Below, in pieces: positions 6,967-14,280 of a stretch of 17,811 bases of DNA; the first letter of the stretch is position 1, and each line of letters begins with the position of its first letter. Source of the DNA: an uncultured Mesocricetibacter sp. GTDB taxonomy: Bacteria > Pseudomonadota > Gammaproteobacteria > Enterobacterales > Pasteurellaceae. Under the pieces are notes generated by a model that was not told the origin of the DNA, ran no database searches, and was given only the letters and a program-made list of their open reading frames with translations. The DNA is taken from NCBI GenBank assembly GCA_905373425.1, contig CAJPST010000017.1, positions 1 through 17,811 on the forward strand, in the 5' to 3' direction. A program made the translations under genes and the position numbers.

Positions 6967-7359
6967 ATGACTTCATTGATTTTAGGTTTTCACCATATTG
7001 CCGTTATCGTTTCCGATTATCAAAAATCAAAGCGTTTCTACACTCAGATTCTTGGGGCGGAAATTATTACGGAAACTTATCGTGCTTCGCGTGACAGTTA
7101 TAAACTGGATTTGCGTTTTCCCGACGGCAGCCAAATCGAACTATTTTCTTTTCCGCAGCCGCCGTCACGTTTAACTTCTCCCGAAGCATGCGGATTGCGA
7201 CATTTAGCATTTAAGGTAAAAAACATACAAAGTGCGGTGAATTTTTTGACTGAAAATGGAATTGAATGTGAAGCAATCCGAACGGATGAATTGACAGGAA
7301 AGCGTTTTACTTTTTTCCGTGATCCTGATAATTTACCGCTTGAATTATATGAAATTTAA
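6967..7359 (+). CDS. yaeR: YaeR-type VOC (glyoxalase I-like) metalloprotein
   Basis: The product is a 130-residue single-domain protein of the vicinal oxygen chelate superfamily, probably a metal-binding dimer. It matches E. coli YaeR along its length: FHHIAVIVSDY, SKRFYTQILG, IELFSFP, PEACGLRHLAF, KRFTFFRDPDNLPLELYE. Likely metal ligands are His10 (or His9), Glu58, His79 and Glu126. The family is related to glyoxalase I, but YaeR itself has no firmly assigned reaction, so lactoylglutathione lyase activity should not be assumed. The ATG at 6967 has GAGAGAGGGATA just upstream. It lies 63 nt after the MFS gene and 12 nt before the lipoprotein gene, and may be on the same transcript. Ser-Ala-Val is written by an uptake signal at 7230-7238. 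Confidence 0.9.
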   Translation: MTSLILGFHHIAVIVSDYQKSKRFYTQILGAEIITETYRASRDSYKLDLRFPDGSQIELFSFPQPPSRLTSPEACGLRHLAFKVKNIQSAVNFLTENGIECEAIRTDELTGKRFTFFRDPDNLPLELYEI

Positions 7360-7371
7360 CGGAAGGTATTG

Positions 7372-7698
7372 ATGATAAAACGGCAAATTTTAGCAATTTT
7401 CTTTGCGTGTTTCTGGTTGTCGGCTTGTTCTGCTCCAGAACAAACGCGTACTGCACCGTTAGATATGCAAACTGTGAATGAATATAATAACAAAGTATAT
7501 AGTGGTAATACCGTGCCACGGGAGCAGCGTACGAAAAATCCGAAAGCGGTGGAAATACCTCTAAATTCCAGTGATTATGAGCCAAAGGCGAAAGTTATAG
7601 AACAGGCTAAACCTAGGATTATTTTAGCTCCGGGAATAGATTATTATCATCGTTACGGTTATCGAGGATATCATCACGGTTACTGGGATTATTGGTAG
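7372..7698 (+). CDS. Small lipoprotein of unknown function
   Basis: The product has 108 residues from the ATG at 7372. A TTG directly before it is in frame, but GGAAGG at 7361-7366 is better placed for the ATG. The N-terminal MIKRQILAIFFACFWLSAC is a lipoprotein signal peptide with lipobox LSAC, so Cys19 should be lipidated and the protein membrane-anchored. The mature part is hydrophilic, without an obvious domain. It ends in a Tyr/His/Gly-rich tail (YYHRYGYRGYHHGYWDYW), which is unusual. Ser20 after the Cys is not the Asp that signals inner-membrane retention, so the outer membrane is likely. I do not recognise the family. The gene is the last before the bidirectional terminator at 7727-7755. 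Confidence 0.82.
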   Translation: MIKRQILAIFFACFWLSACSAPEQTRTAPLDMQTVNEYNNKVYSGNTVPREQRTKNPKAVEIPLNSSDYEPKAKVIEQAKPRIILAPGIDYYHRYGYRGYHHGYWDYW

Positions 7699-7726
7699 CA
7701 AACCGGAAATTGAATCTAAAATAGAA

Positions 7727-7755
7727 AGACCGCACGGAAAGTGCGGTCTGTTTTT
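7727..7755. terminator. Bidirectional terminator containing an uptake signal
   Basis: AGACCGCAC (7727-7735) pairs perfectly with GTGCGGTCT (7741-7749) around a 5-nt loop. GTTTTT follows on the plus strand and TTCTATTTT on the minus strand. It sits between the convergent lipoprotein and acyl-CoA ligase genes and should end both. The right arm holds an exact uptake signal (7739-7747), while the left arm is only a partial one. Confidence 0.87.
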
Positions 7756-7766
7756 AGTGCGTTTTG

Positions 7767-9557
7767 TTAGCTATACATCGCGTCAATTTGTTCGCGATAG
7801 CGTTGTAGGATCACTTTACGGCGTAGTTTCAGCGTTGGGGTAATTTCTTCCATTGCGGTGCTGAAAGCTTGTGGTAGCAGAGTAAATTTCTGAATTTGTT
7901 CAAACTGTGCCAGTTCTTTTTGTAATTCACTCAAGCGTTTTTCAAATAATCGGATTATTTCCGAGTGCTTAATTAATTCTAGTCGATCCTGATATTTAAT
8001 ATTCAGTTGCATTGCGTATTCTTCCAATGCTTCAAAACAAGGCACGATTAAAGCTGAAACATATTTTTTCGCATCGGCAATAACAGCAACTTGTTCAATA
8101 AATCTGTCTTTACCGATTTTTCCTTCAATGTATTGCGGTGCAATATACTTGCCATTTGAGGTTTTCATTAGTTCTTTAATTCTATCGGTAATATACAGAT
8201 TACCTTGCGCATCAATTTCACCTGCATCACCGGTTTTCAGAAAACCATCGGGAGTAAAAGATTGGGCGGTTTCTTCAGGTTTTTTGTAATACCCCCGCAT
8301 TACCATTCCGCCACGTACTAGAATTTCGTTATTTTCACCGATCTTAACTTCAACGTTTGGCATTAATGTACCGATAGAATTGGGGTTGAAACCTTGTTCC
8401 GACCAGCATGACACAGTGGCGGTGGTTTCCGTCATGCCATAACCCAATTTAATATTTATGCCGATGCTGTGAAAGAACAAACCGATTGTTGGTTCCAGTT
8501 TTGCACCGCCACAAGGCATCATTCGAATACGTCCGCCAAGTAAACTGCGCAGCTTGGATAGCACCAACTTATTCGCTAATTGATATTGCAGATGCAGTAA
8601 AGGCGAAATGTTTTGTTGTGTGCTGATGGCATCAAAATGTTTACGTCCGACACCGATTGCCCAATTAAAAATCGCACGACGGTGAGGTGGTGCTTTTTGT
8701 ACTTTATCTAATACCGCCGCATAAATTTTTTCATAAAGGCGCGGTACGGCACACATTAATGTTGGTTGTAATTCGGTTAGTGCTGTGCGTACTTCGTTAG
8801 TGTTTTCTAAATAACAGCTAATTGTACCGCGGTGTAGCATATAAGCGATCCAAGCGCGTTCAAAAATGTGTGAAAACGGTAGGAAAGAAAGAGAAACATC
8901 ATTGCGACCCACAGTAGGCAATGCCAGATCATGCGCTTTTAGTTGATGAGCCAAATTAGCATAATCCAACATCACGCCTTTTGGTTCTCCGGTGGTTCCT
9001 GAGGTATAAATGATAGTGAATAAATCTTCTAAACATTTATTTTCCAGACGCTGAGTGAATTCGCTTTGCCATTTTTCCGCATTGGTTTTAATAAAATCTT
9101 CCCAATGGTAAGCAATTGGCTGATTATGTAATTCTACGTTATCTTTCATGACAACGATTTTTTCTAAATTAGGACATTGATCAATGATTTCTGATATTTG
9201 ATCGTATTGTTCTTGATCACCGACAAACAGGATTTTCATATCTGAATCATTGATAATAAATCCTGCTTGTTTCGCAGTGTTGGTAGCATAAATTGGCACA
9301 GTAACAGCCCGAATTTGCAATGTCGCAATATCGCTAATTGTCCAGTTCGGCATATTATGAGCGAAAATGCCGATTTTATCTTGCACACCAATGCCGTTTG
9401 ACAACAAAGCTAATGATAAAGCATCAATTCGTTGCTGAAAGTCTTCCCAACTGATATCTCGCCATTCACCGTTTTCTTTATGACGAAGTGCGGTAGATTT
9501 TTTTAACGTTTTTGCTTGTTGGCGAATACGATTGATAAAGTGTAAATCGAGGTCCAT
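7767..9557 (-). CDS. Long-chain fatty acid-CoA ligase (FadD15/FAA1-like, AMP-forming)
   Basis: This enzyme activates fatty acids with ATP and CoA through an acyl-adenylate. The product has 596 residues, matching the bacterial FAA1-like group rather than E. coli FadD (about 560). The ANL superfamily motifs run in order: TIIYTSGTTGEPKGV (181-195, the P-loop), PFSHIFER (227-234), GYGMTET (372-378), LKTGDAGEID (440-449) with the ribose-binding Asp, and TDRIKELMKTSNGKYIAP (457-474). The conserved C-terminal lysine in PTLKLRRK is at 577. No signal peptide is present; such enzymes are usually peripheral to the inner membrane. The ATG at 9557 has only a weak ribosome site. Ser-Thr-Ala-Leu (21-24) is written by an uptake signal at 9486-9494. 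From memory, H. influenzae also has such a gene next to gapA. Confidence 0.93.
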   Translation of the reverse strand: MDLDLHFINRIRQQAKTLKKSTALRHKENGEWRDISWEDFQQRIDALSLALLSNGIGVQDKIGIFAHNMPNWTISDIATLQIRAVTVPIYATNTAKQAGFIINDSDMKILFVGDQEQYDQISEIIDQCPNLEKIVVMKDNVELHNQPIAYHWEDFIKTNAEKWQSEFTQRLENKCLEDLFTIIYTSGTTGEPKGVMLDYANLAHQLKAHDLALPTVGRNDVSLSFLPFSHIFERAWIAYMLHRGTISCYLENTNEVRTALTELQPTLMCAVPRLYEKIYAAVLDKVQKAPPHRRAIFNWAIGVGRKHFDAISTQQNISPLLHLQYQLANKLVLSKLRSLLGGRIRMMPCGGAKLEPTIGLFFHSIGINIKLGYGMTETTATVSCWSEQGFNPNSIGTLMPNVEVKIGENNEILVRGGMVMRGYYKKPEETAQSFTPDGFLKTGDAGEIDAQGNLYITDRIKELMKTSNGKYIAPQYIEGKIGKDRFIEQVAVIADAKKYVSALIVPCFEALEEYAMQLNIKYQDRLELIKHSEIIRLFEKRLSELQKELAQFEQIQKFTLLPQAFSTAMEEITPTLKLRRKVILQRYREQIDAMYS

Positions 9558-9747
9558 TTTCGTTCTAAATTTGAGCTTACAATTGTGCGCAAATATAGAG
9601 AATCGGAGTAAAAAATACTAGCGGTTAGAGATTGAATTTACATAAGTTTACGTTCAATTGGAGAAATGGTCTGATTTTTCTTAAAACAACCTAATTTTAG
9701 ACCGCTCTTTAGTGTACGTTTATATTAATTTGGGAGATGGGAGGCTT

Positions 9748-9810
9748 ATGCACATACATTATGATGTTGTTAACGCCAATAGAAAGGGATTAAGAATTAT
9801 AGGCAAATAA
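9748..9810 (+). CDS. Possible small ORF (20 residues), unproven
   Basis: ATG at 9748 opens MHIHYDVVNANRKGLRIIGK followed by TAA. Purine-rich GGGAGATGGGAGG (9732-9744) precedes it, offering Shine-Dalgarno sequences 10 nt and 3 nt away. A hairpin with a seven-T tail on this strand begins 13 nt after the stop. No clear promoter is seen, only TATATT at 9721-9726 without a matching -35 box. No family is recognised. Short ORFs arise by chance, so this is only a candidate. Confidence 0.25.
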   Translation: MHIHYDVVNANRKGLRIIGK

Positions 9811-9822
9811 TACAGCCCAAAT

Positions 9823-9854
9823 AAAAAGACCACACCAAAGTGCGGTCTTTTTTT
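9823..9854. terminator. gapA terminator, possibly bidirectional, with uptake signal
   Basis: AAAAAGACC-A-CAC (9823-9835) pairs with GTG-C-GGTCTTTTT (9840-9852) around the loop CAAA, with one A-C mismatch. On the minus strand, 14 nt past the gapA stop, the tail is TTTTTATTT. On the plus strand the tail is TTTTTTT (9848-9854), so it could stop transcription from either side. The right arm contains an exact uptake signal (9838-9846). Confidence 0.8.
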
Positions 9855-9866
9855 AGCTTACTTTTA

Positions 9867-10886
9867 TTAACCTTTATAGTTATAAACGTGAGCAACTAAG
9901 TCTAATACTTTGTTAGAGTAACCGGTTTCGTTATCATACCAAGAAACAAGTTTCACGAAAGTATCTGTTAATGCGATACCTGCATCTGCATCAAATACAG
10001 ATGTTTCGGTACTGCCATTGAAGTCGGTAGAAACAACTGCATCTTCAGTGTAACCTAATACGCCTTTCAATTCGCCGTTGAATGTTTTACCTTCAGCAGC
10101 ATCTTTGATAGCTTGTTTAATTTGTTCGTAAGTTGCAGGTTTTTCCAAGTTAACGGTTAAGTCAACAACGGATACGTTAGTAGTCGGAACGCGGAATGCC
10201 ATACCGGTTAATTTGCCGTTCAATGCAGGCAATACTTTGCCCACAGCTTTCGCCGCACCTGTAGATGAAGGAATAATGTTTTGGGAAGCGCCGCGACCAC
10301 CACGCCAGTCTTTAGCAGATGGACCGTCAACAGTTTTTTGGGTTGCTGTGGTTGCGTGAACGGTAGTCATTAAACCGTCTTTAATGCCGAAAGTTTCGTG
10401 TACTACACGAGCCAACGGAGCAAGACAGTTTGTTGTACAAGAAGCGTTAGAGACGATGTCTTGACCTGCATAAGTGTTGAAGTTCACACCGCGTACGAAC
10501 ATAGGAGTTGCATCTTTAGAAGGACCGGTTAACACGACTTTTTTCGCGCCTGCAGTGATGTGTTTACGTGCAGTTGCGTCATCTAGGAATAAACCTGTCG
10601 CTTCAACGGCAATATCAACACCGATTTCGTTCCATTTTAAGTTAGCCGGATCACGCTCAGCAGTTACGCGGATAGTTTTACCATTAACAACTAAATTACC
10701 GTCTTTCACTTCAACGGTACCGTCGAAACGACCGTGAGTTGAATCGTATTTCAGCATATAAGCCATATAATCAACATCAATTAAGTCGTTGATACCGACA
10801 ACTTCAATGTCGTTACGATGTTGTGCAGCACGGAATACGATGCGACCGATGCGGCCGAAACCATTGATACCAATTTTAATCGCCAT
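9867..10886 (-). CDS. gapA: Glyceraldehyde-3-phosphate dehydrogenase
   Basis: This is the NAD-dependent glycolytic enzyme that oxidises and phosphorylates glyceraldehyde-3-phosphate to 1,3-bisphosphoglycerate; it is a cytoplasmic tetramer. The product has 339 residues, a little longer than E. coli GapA (331). INGFGRIGR (7-15) binds NAD, SNASCTTNCLAP (146-157) holds the catalytic Cys150, and His177 is the general base. WRGGRGASQNIIPSSTGAAKAVG and SWYDNETGYSNKV are further family blocks. The region is rich in preferred codons (GTA, CGT, AAC), as expected for a highly expressed gene. The ATG at 10886 has AGGTGA about 8 nt upstream. It is transcribed alone, diverging from gmk, from an extended -10 promoter with a CRP-like site further upstream. 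Confidence 0.98.
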   Translation of the reverse strand: MAIKIGINGFGRIGRIVFRAAQHRNDIEVVGINDLIDVDYMAYMLKYDSTHGRFDGTVEVKDGNLVVNGKTIRVTAERDPANLKWNEIGVDIAVEATGLFLDDATARKHITAGAKKVVLTGPSKDATPMFVRGVNFNTYAGQDIVSNASCTTNCLAPLARVVHETFGIKDGLMTTVHATTATQKTVDGPSAKDWRGGRGASQNIIPSSTGAAKAVGKVLPALNGKLTGMAFRVPTTNVSVVDLTVNLEKPATYEQIKQAIKDAAEGKTFNGELKGVLGYTEDAVVSTDFNGSTETSVFDADAGIALTDTFVKLVSWYDNETGYSNKVLDLVAHVYNYKG

Positions 10887-10973
10887 AAGATTTTCACCTA
10901 TTTTTTAAGTTAAACAAAATTATCACGGCTTATCAGGTTAATGAGGTTAACTTAATTCACCGTCACCTTTGCA

Positions 10974-11005
10974 ATTATAACACGGTTTCCTTTGAGAACG
11001 AAACC
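10974..11005 (-). promoter_or_regulatory. Putative gapA promoter with overlapping inverted repeat
   Basis: On the minus strand, TGT-TATAAT gives a perfect extended -10 (TATAAT at 10979-10974). The -35 region at 11002-10997 (TTCGTT) is poor, as is common with extended -10 promoters. The start site would be near 10967, leaving a leader of about 80 nt. GGTTTC (10984-10989) and GAAACC (11000-11005) form an inverted repeat across the spacer and -35 region, a plausible operator for a protein I cannot name. A second, weaker -10 (TATAGT, 11025-11020) lies further upstream. Confidence 0.5.
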
Positions 11006-11039
11006 AAGCTACGGAAATAACTATAACAGATTAGTTTTT

Positions 11040-11055
11040 TGTGATCTATGTCAAA
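11040..11055. promoter_or_regulatory. CRP-like site between gapA and gmk
   Basis: TGTGATCTATGTCAAA matches the symmetric CRP ideal TGTGATCTAGATCACA at 13 of 16 positions, with T-rich flanks as in Haemophilus sites. Its centre is about 80 nt upstream of the predicted gapA start, near a usual class I spacing. It lies 110 nt upstream of the gmk ATG, so which gene it serves is inferred. It suggests control by cAMP-CRP. Confidence 0.55.
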
Positions 11056-11157
11056 TTTAACTACCAAAATACGTTAAAAAATGACCGCACTTTTTTGCTG
11101 ATTTTTTATTAAGTTAGGGGCATAATAATGAGAGCAACAGAATGCAGGGAGGTTGTT

Positions 11158-11796
11158 ATGGCAAAGGGTAATTTATACATTCTTTCCGCACCGAGCGGCG
11201 CGGGTAAATCATCATTAATTTCGGCTTTATTGCAGCAAGACGAACATAAACGAATGATGGTGTCCGTGTCTCACACGACGCGACAGCCGCGTCAAGGCGA
11301 AGTGGAAGGCGTGCATTATTATTTTGTTTCAGTAGAAGAATTTGAGCAGTTAATTGATGAGGGGATTTTTTTGGAATATGCCAAAGTCTTCGGCGGCAAT
11401 TATTACGGCACATCATTGCCGGCAATAGAGGCAAATTTAGCTCAAGGAATTGATGTCTTTTTAGATATTGATTGGCAAGGCGCACAACAAATTCGTGCGA
11501 AAGTGCCGGATGTAAAAAGTATTTTCATTTTACCGCCGTCGTTGCCGGAGCTTGAACGCCGCTTGGTTGGACGCGGGCAAGATAGCGCAGAGGTGATTGC
11601 CGACAGAATGTCCAAGGCAGTGAGTGAGATTTCCCATTACTCGGAATATGATTATATTATTGTAAATGATGATTTCACACAGGCTTTGGCGGATTTAAAA
11701 AGTATTTTAAGAGCGGAGAAATTGACTTTGACATATCAATATAAGCAAAATCAACGTCTAATTAATGAATTACTGGAAAATTCGACCGCACTTTAG
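11158..11796 (+). CDS. gmk: Guanylate kinase
   Basis: Gmk phosphorylates GMP to GDP with ATP in the cytoplasm and so feeds both nucleic acid and (p)ppGpp synthesis. The product is 212 residues from the ATG at 11158, against 207 in E. coli. The P-loop APSGAGKSS is at 11-19, the GMP-binding signature SHTTRQPRQGEVEGVHYYF at 38-56, and DIDWQGAQQ at 103-111. A longer reading from the ATG at 11128 adds ten residues not seen in the family. GGGAGG at 11147-11152 sits 5 nt before 11158 and decides the start. The last three residues (Thr-Ala-Leu) and part of the stop are written by an uptake signal at 11785-11793. It is the first gene of the gmk-rpoZ-spoT-recG-ubiC-murI cluster. Confidence 0.96.
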   Translation: MAKGNLYILSAPSGAGKSSLISALLQQDEHKRMMVSVSHTTRQPRQGEVEGVHYYFVSVEEFEQLIDEGIFLEYAKVFGGNYYGTSLPAIEANLAQGIDVFLDIDWQGAQQIRAKVPDVKSIFILPPSLPELERRLVGRGQDSAEVIADRMSKAVSEISHYSEYDYIIVNDDFTQALADLKSILRAEKLTLTYQYKQNQRLINELLENSTAL

Positions 11797-11821
11797 TATG
11801 ATGGTTAGTCTTTTATCATAC
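11796..11821 (+). other. Hairpin between gmk and rpoZ
   Basis: GTATGAT (11796-11802) and ATCATAC (11815-11821) form a 7-bp stem, extended by two G-T pairs, beginning in the gmk stop codon. No T-run follows, so it is not a strong terminator. It could protect or process the mRNA, or mark an rpoZ operator. The pairing is seen; the role is unknown. Confidence 0.35.
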
Positions 11822-11854
11822 ATATTTAATAGCGAAACAAATGAGGAATAAATT

Positions 11855-12121
11855 ATGGCTCGCGTCACTGTACAAGATGCTGTTGAGAAAATTGGTAACC
11901 GTTTTGATTTAATTTTAACTGCTGCCCGTCGTGCCAGACAATTGCAGTTACACACCCGCGAACCTCTAGTACCGGAAGATAACGACAAACCGACGGTTAT
12001 TGCGTTACGTGAAATCGAAAAAGGCTTGATCAATAATGACATTATGAACGCGCAAGAGCGCCAAGAAATGTTAGAGCAAGAAAGAAGCGAAACTCGAGCA
12101 ACTTCTTTATTATCAAGTTAA
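11855..12121 (+). CDS. rpoZ: RNA polymerase omega subunit
   Basis: Omega binds the beta-prime subunit, helps RNA polymerase assembly, and forms part of one ppGpp-binding site in E. coli. The product has 88 residues against 91 in E. coli. MARVTVQDAVEKIGNRFDLILTAARRARQ and the following KPTVIALREIEKGLI are the conserved omega core; the C-terminal tail is variable, as usual. The ATG at 11855 has GAGGAA about 8 nt upstream. The gap to spoT is 33 nt. Placing omega directly before the ppGpp enzyme gene is the same arrangement as in E. coli. Confidence 0.97.
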   Translation: MARVTVQDAVEKIGNRFDLILTAARRARQLQLHTREPLVPEDNDKPTVIALREIEKGLINNDIMNAQERQEMLEQERSETRATSLLSS

Positions 12122-12154
12122 TTACTAACTCCTAATCATAAGTCAGGTGTCCTT

Positions 12155-14278
12155 TTGTACCTTTTTGAACCGCTAGACAGAATTATTCGGGAATATTTGC
12201 AACCTGAGCAGATTGAATTAGTGAAACGTGCCTTTGTGATTGCCAGAGATGCGCACGAAGGACAGTTTCGCTCTAGCGGTGAACCTTATATTACCCATCC
12301 GGTTGCCGTAGCGGCGATTATTGCTGAAATGCGTTTGGATCATGAAGCAGTTATGGCGGCATTGCTCCATGATGTAATTGAAGATACACCTTATACGGAA
12401 GAGCAGCTTACGGAGGAATTCGGACAAAGCGTAGCGGAAATTGTGGACGGAGTGTCTAAACTCGATAAACTAAAATTCCGCACCCGCCAGGAGGCTCAAG
12501 CGGAAAGTTTCCGTAAAATGATTTTAGCGATGACGAAGGACATTCGCGTGGTATTAATCAAACTCGCCGACCGTACACATAATATGCGTACGCTAGGTTC
12601 GTTACGCCCTGATAAACGTCGTCGAATTGCTAAAGAAACGCTTGAAATTTACAGCCCGTTGGCTCATCGTTTAGGTATTGAGCATTTAAAAGAAGAACTA
12701 GACGAACTTGGCTTTGCAGCTATGTATCCGCAGCGTTATTCGGTATTGCAAAAAGTTATTCAAGTTGCACGTGGTAATCGCAAAGATATGATTCAACGTA
12801 TTACTGATGAAATCACCGGGCGTTTAAATGATGTTGATATTAAAGCGCGTGTGTTCGGACGGGAGAAATCGCTATATTCTATTTATCAGAAAATGCGTTT
12901 GAAAGAGCAGCAGTTTCAATCGATTATGGATATTTATGCATTTCGTGTAATCGTAAATGATCTGGATACATGTTATCGTGTGCTGGGGCAAATGCACAGT
13001 TTATATAAACCGCGCCCGGGAAAGGTCAAAGATTATATTGCCGTGCCGAAAGCCAATGGTTATCAATCATTGCATACTTCTATGATAGGGCCGCACGGTG
13101 TACCGGTGGAAGTGCAAATCCGCACTGAAGAAATGGATCAAATGGCAGAGATGGGAGTAGCCGCGCACTGGGCGTATAAGCAAGGTGGCAAAAATGACAG
13201 CAAGACTGCTCAAATTAGGGCTCAGCGTTGGTTACAAAGTATCATTGAATTGCAACAAAGTGCGGGTAATTCTTTTGAATTTATTGAAAACGTTAAATCT
13301 GATTTATTTTCCAAAGAAATTTATGTTTTTACTCCGAAAGGACGAATTGTCGAATTGCCTGCCGGCGCAACGGCGATCGATTTTGCTTATGCAGTGCATA
13401 GTGACATTGGGCATACTTGTGTTGGTGCTAAGGTAAATCGTGAACCTTATCCGCTCTCTCAGGCTCTGAAATCGGGACAAACAGTAGATATTATTACCTC
13501 GCCTAATGCGAGACCGAATGCGAACTGGTTGAATTTTGTGGTAACCGGCAAAGCGCGTGCCCGAATTCGTCAGACATTAAAAAATTTACGTCGTGATGAG
13601 GCGATTAATCTAGGTAAGCGTCAGTTACTTAATGCGTTGTCACCGAGAACAATAGATGATCTTAATCCGCAGCTGGTTCAGCAACTCTTAACCGAATTAA
13701 AACTGGATAGTTTTGATGAATTATTGTCTGAAATCGGTTTAGGCAATCAAATGAGTGGGGTCGTCGCTTATCGTTTGTTGGGTGAGGCAATTGAAATTGA
13801 TACTGATGGCAATCAACTTAACGGAAAAAACAGCTTAACAATTAGTGGAACAGGGGGAATATTAACCACGTTTGCTCAATGTTGTCACCCAATTCCAGGC
13901 GATCCTATTATTGCTTATGCCAGCCCTGGCAAAGGGTTAGTAATTCATCACGAATCTTGTTCTAACCTGAAAAAACGAGCTGAGAACCCTGATCACTACA
14001 TGCCGGTTGAGTGGGAGGAAAGCGATAAGAATATTGAATTTGAAGCAGAGTTACGGGTTAATATGATTAATCAACAGGGGGCATTTGCTGATCTTACAGC
14101 AGCGATTACCGGTGCTCACAGTAATATTCATAATATTTGGACGGAGGAGCGGGAAAGTCGTGTTTATCAGATAAGCATTACTTTAACGGCTCGTAACACT
14201 AAACATCTGGCAAATATTATTCGTAAAATTCAAACGGTTACAGGCGTAATTGATGTTGAACGCAACACAAACGGATAA
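12155..14278 (+). CDS. spoT: Bifunctional (p)ppGpp hydrolase/synthetase SpoT
   Basis: SpoT degrades, and more weakly makes, the alarmone (p)ppGpp. The product has 707 residues against 702 in E. coli. The HD hydrolase domain is intact: His48, His72-Asp73 (LLHDVIEDT) and Asp139 (KLADRTHNM) are all present. The synthetase domain keeps Asp259 (IMDIYAFR), the block KANGYQSLHT (299-308) and Glu319 (VEVQIRT), so both activities may be retained. A TGS domain follows at about 387-450, then a Cys/His segment (CCHPIPGD at 576-583; His598, Cys602) and a C-terminal ACT domain at about 630-705. The start is TTG at 12155, giving MYLFE as in E. coli, whose spoT, from memory, also starts with TTG; AGGTG lies just upstream. 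The stop is 2 nt before recG. Confidence 0.96.
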   Translation: MYLFEPLDRIIREYLQPEQIELVKRAFVIARDAHEGQFRSSGEPYITHPVAVAAIIAEMRLDHEAVMAALLHDVIEDTPYTEEQLTEEFGQSVAEIVDGVSKLDKLKFRTRQEAQAESFRKMILAMTKDIRVVLIKLADRTHNMRTLGSLRPDKRRRIAKETLEIYSPLAHRLGIEHLKEELDELGFAAMYPQRYSVLQKVIQVARGNRKDMIQRITDEITGRLNDVDIKARVFGREKSLYSIYQKMRLKEQQFQSIMDIYAFRVIVNDLDTCYRVLGQMHSLYKPRPGKVKDYIAVPKANGYQSLHTSMIGPHGVPVEVQIRTEEMDQMAEMGVAAHWAYKQGGKNDSKTAQIRAQRWLQSIIELQQSAGNSFEFIENVKSDLFSKEIYVFTPKGRIVELPAGATAIDFAYAVHSDIGHTCVGAKVNREPYPLSQALKSGQTVDIITSPNARPNANWLNFVVTGKARARIRQTLKNLRRDEAINLGKRQLLNALSPRTIDDLNPQLVQQLLTELKLDSFDELLSEIGLGNQMSGVVAYRLLGEAIEIDTDGNQLNGKNSLTISGTGGILTTFAQCCHPIPGDPIIAYASPGKGLVIHHESCSNLKKRAENPDHYMPVEWEESDKNIEFEAELRVNMINQQGAFADLTAAITGAHSNIHNIWTEERESRVYQISITLTARNTKHLANIIRKIQTVTGVIDVERNTNG

Positions 14279-14280
14279 TA

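Larger units (their letters stand above)
9558..9866. other. Intergenic gap between acyl-CoA ligase and gapA
   Basis: This gap of 309 bp must hold the ligase promoter, but I see no convincing -35/-10 pair. A loose inverted repeat, ATTGAA (9631-9636) and TTCAAT (9653-9658), lies about 75 nt upstream of the ligase start and could be an operator. The gapA terminator lies at the right end. A possible small plus-strand ORF at 9748-9810 is listed separately. No RNA gene is recognised. Confidence 0.5.

Noticed and set aside
9631..9658. ATTGAA/TTCAAT inverted repeat as a fatty-acid regulator site
   Set aside because: Only 6-bp arms in AT-rich DNA with an asymmetric middle, and no clear promoter beside it. 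I noted it in the gap entry but do not call a site.
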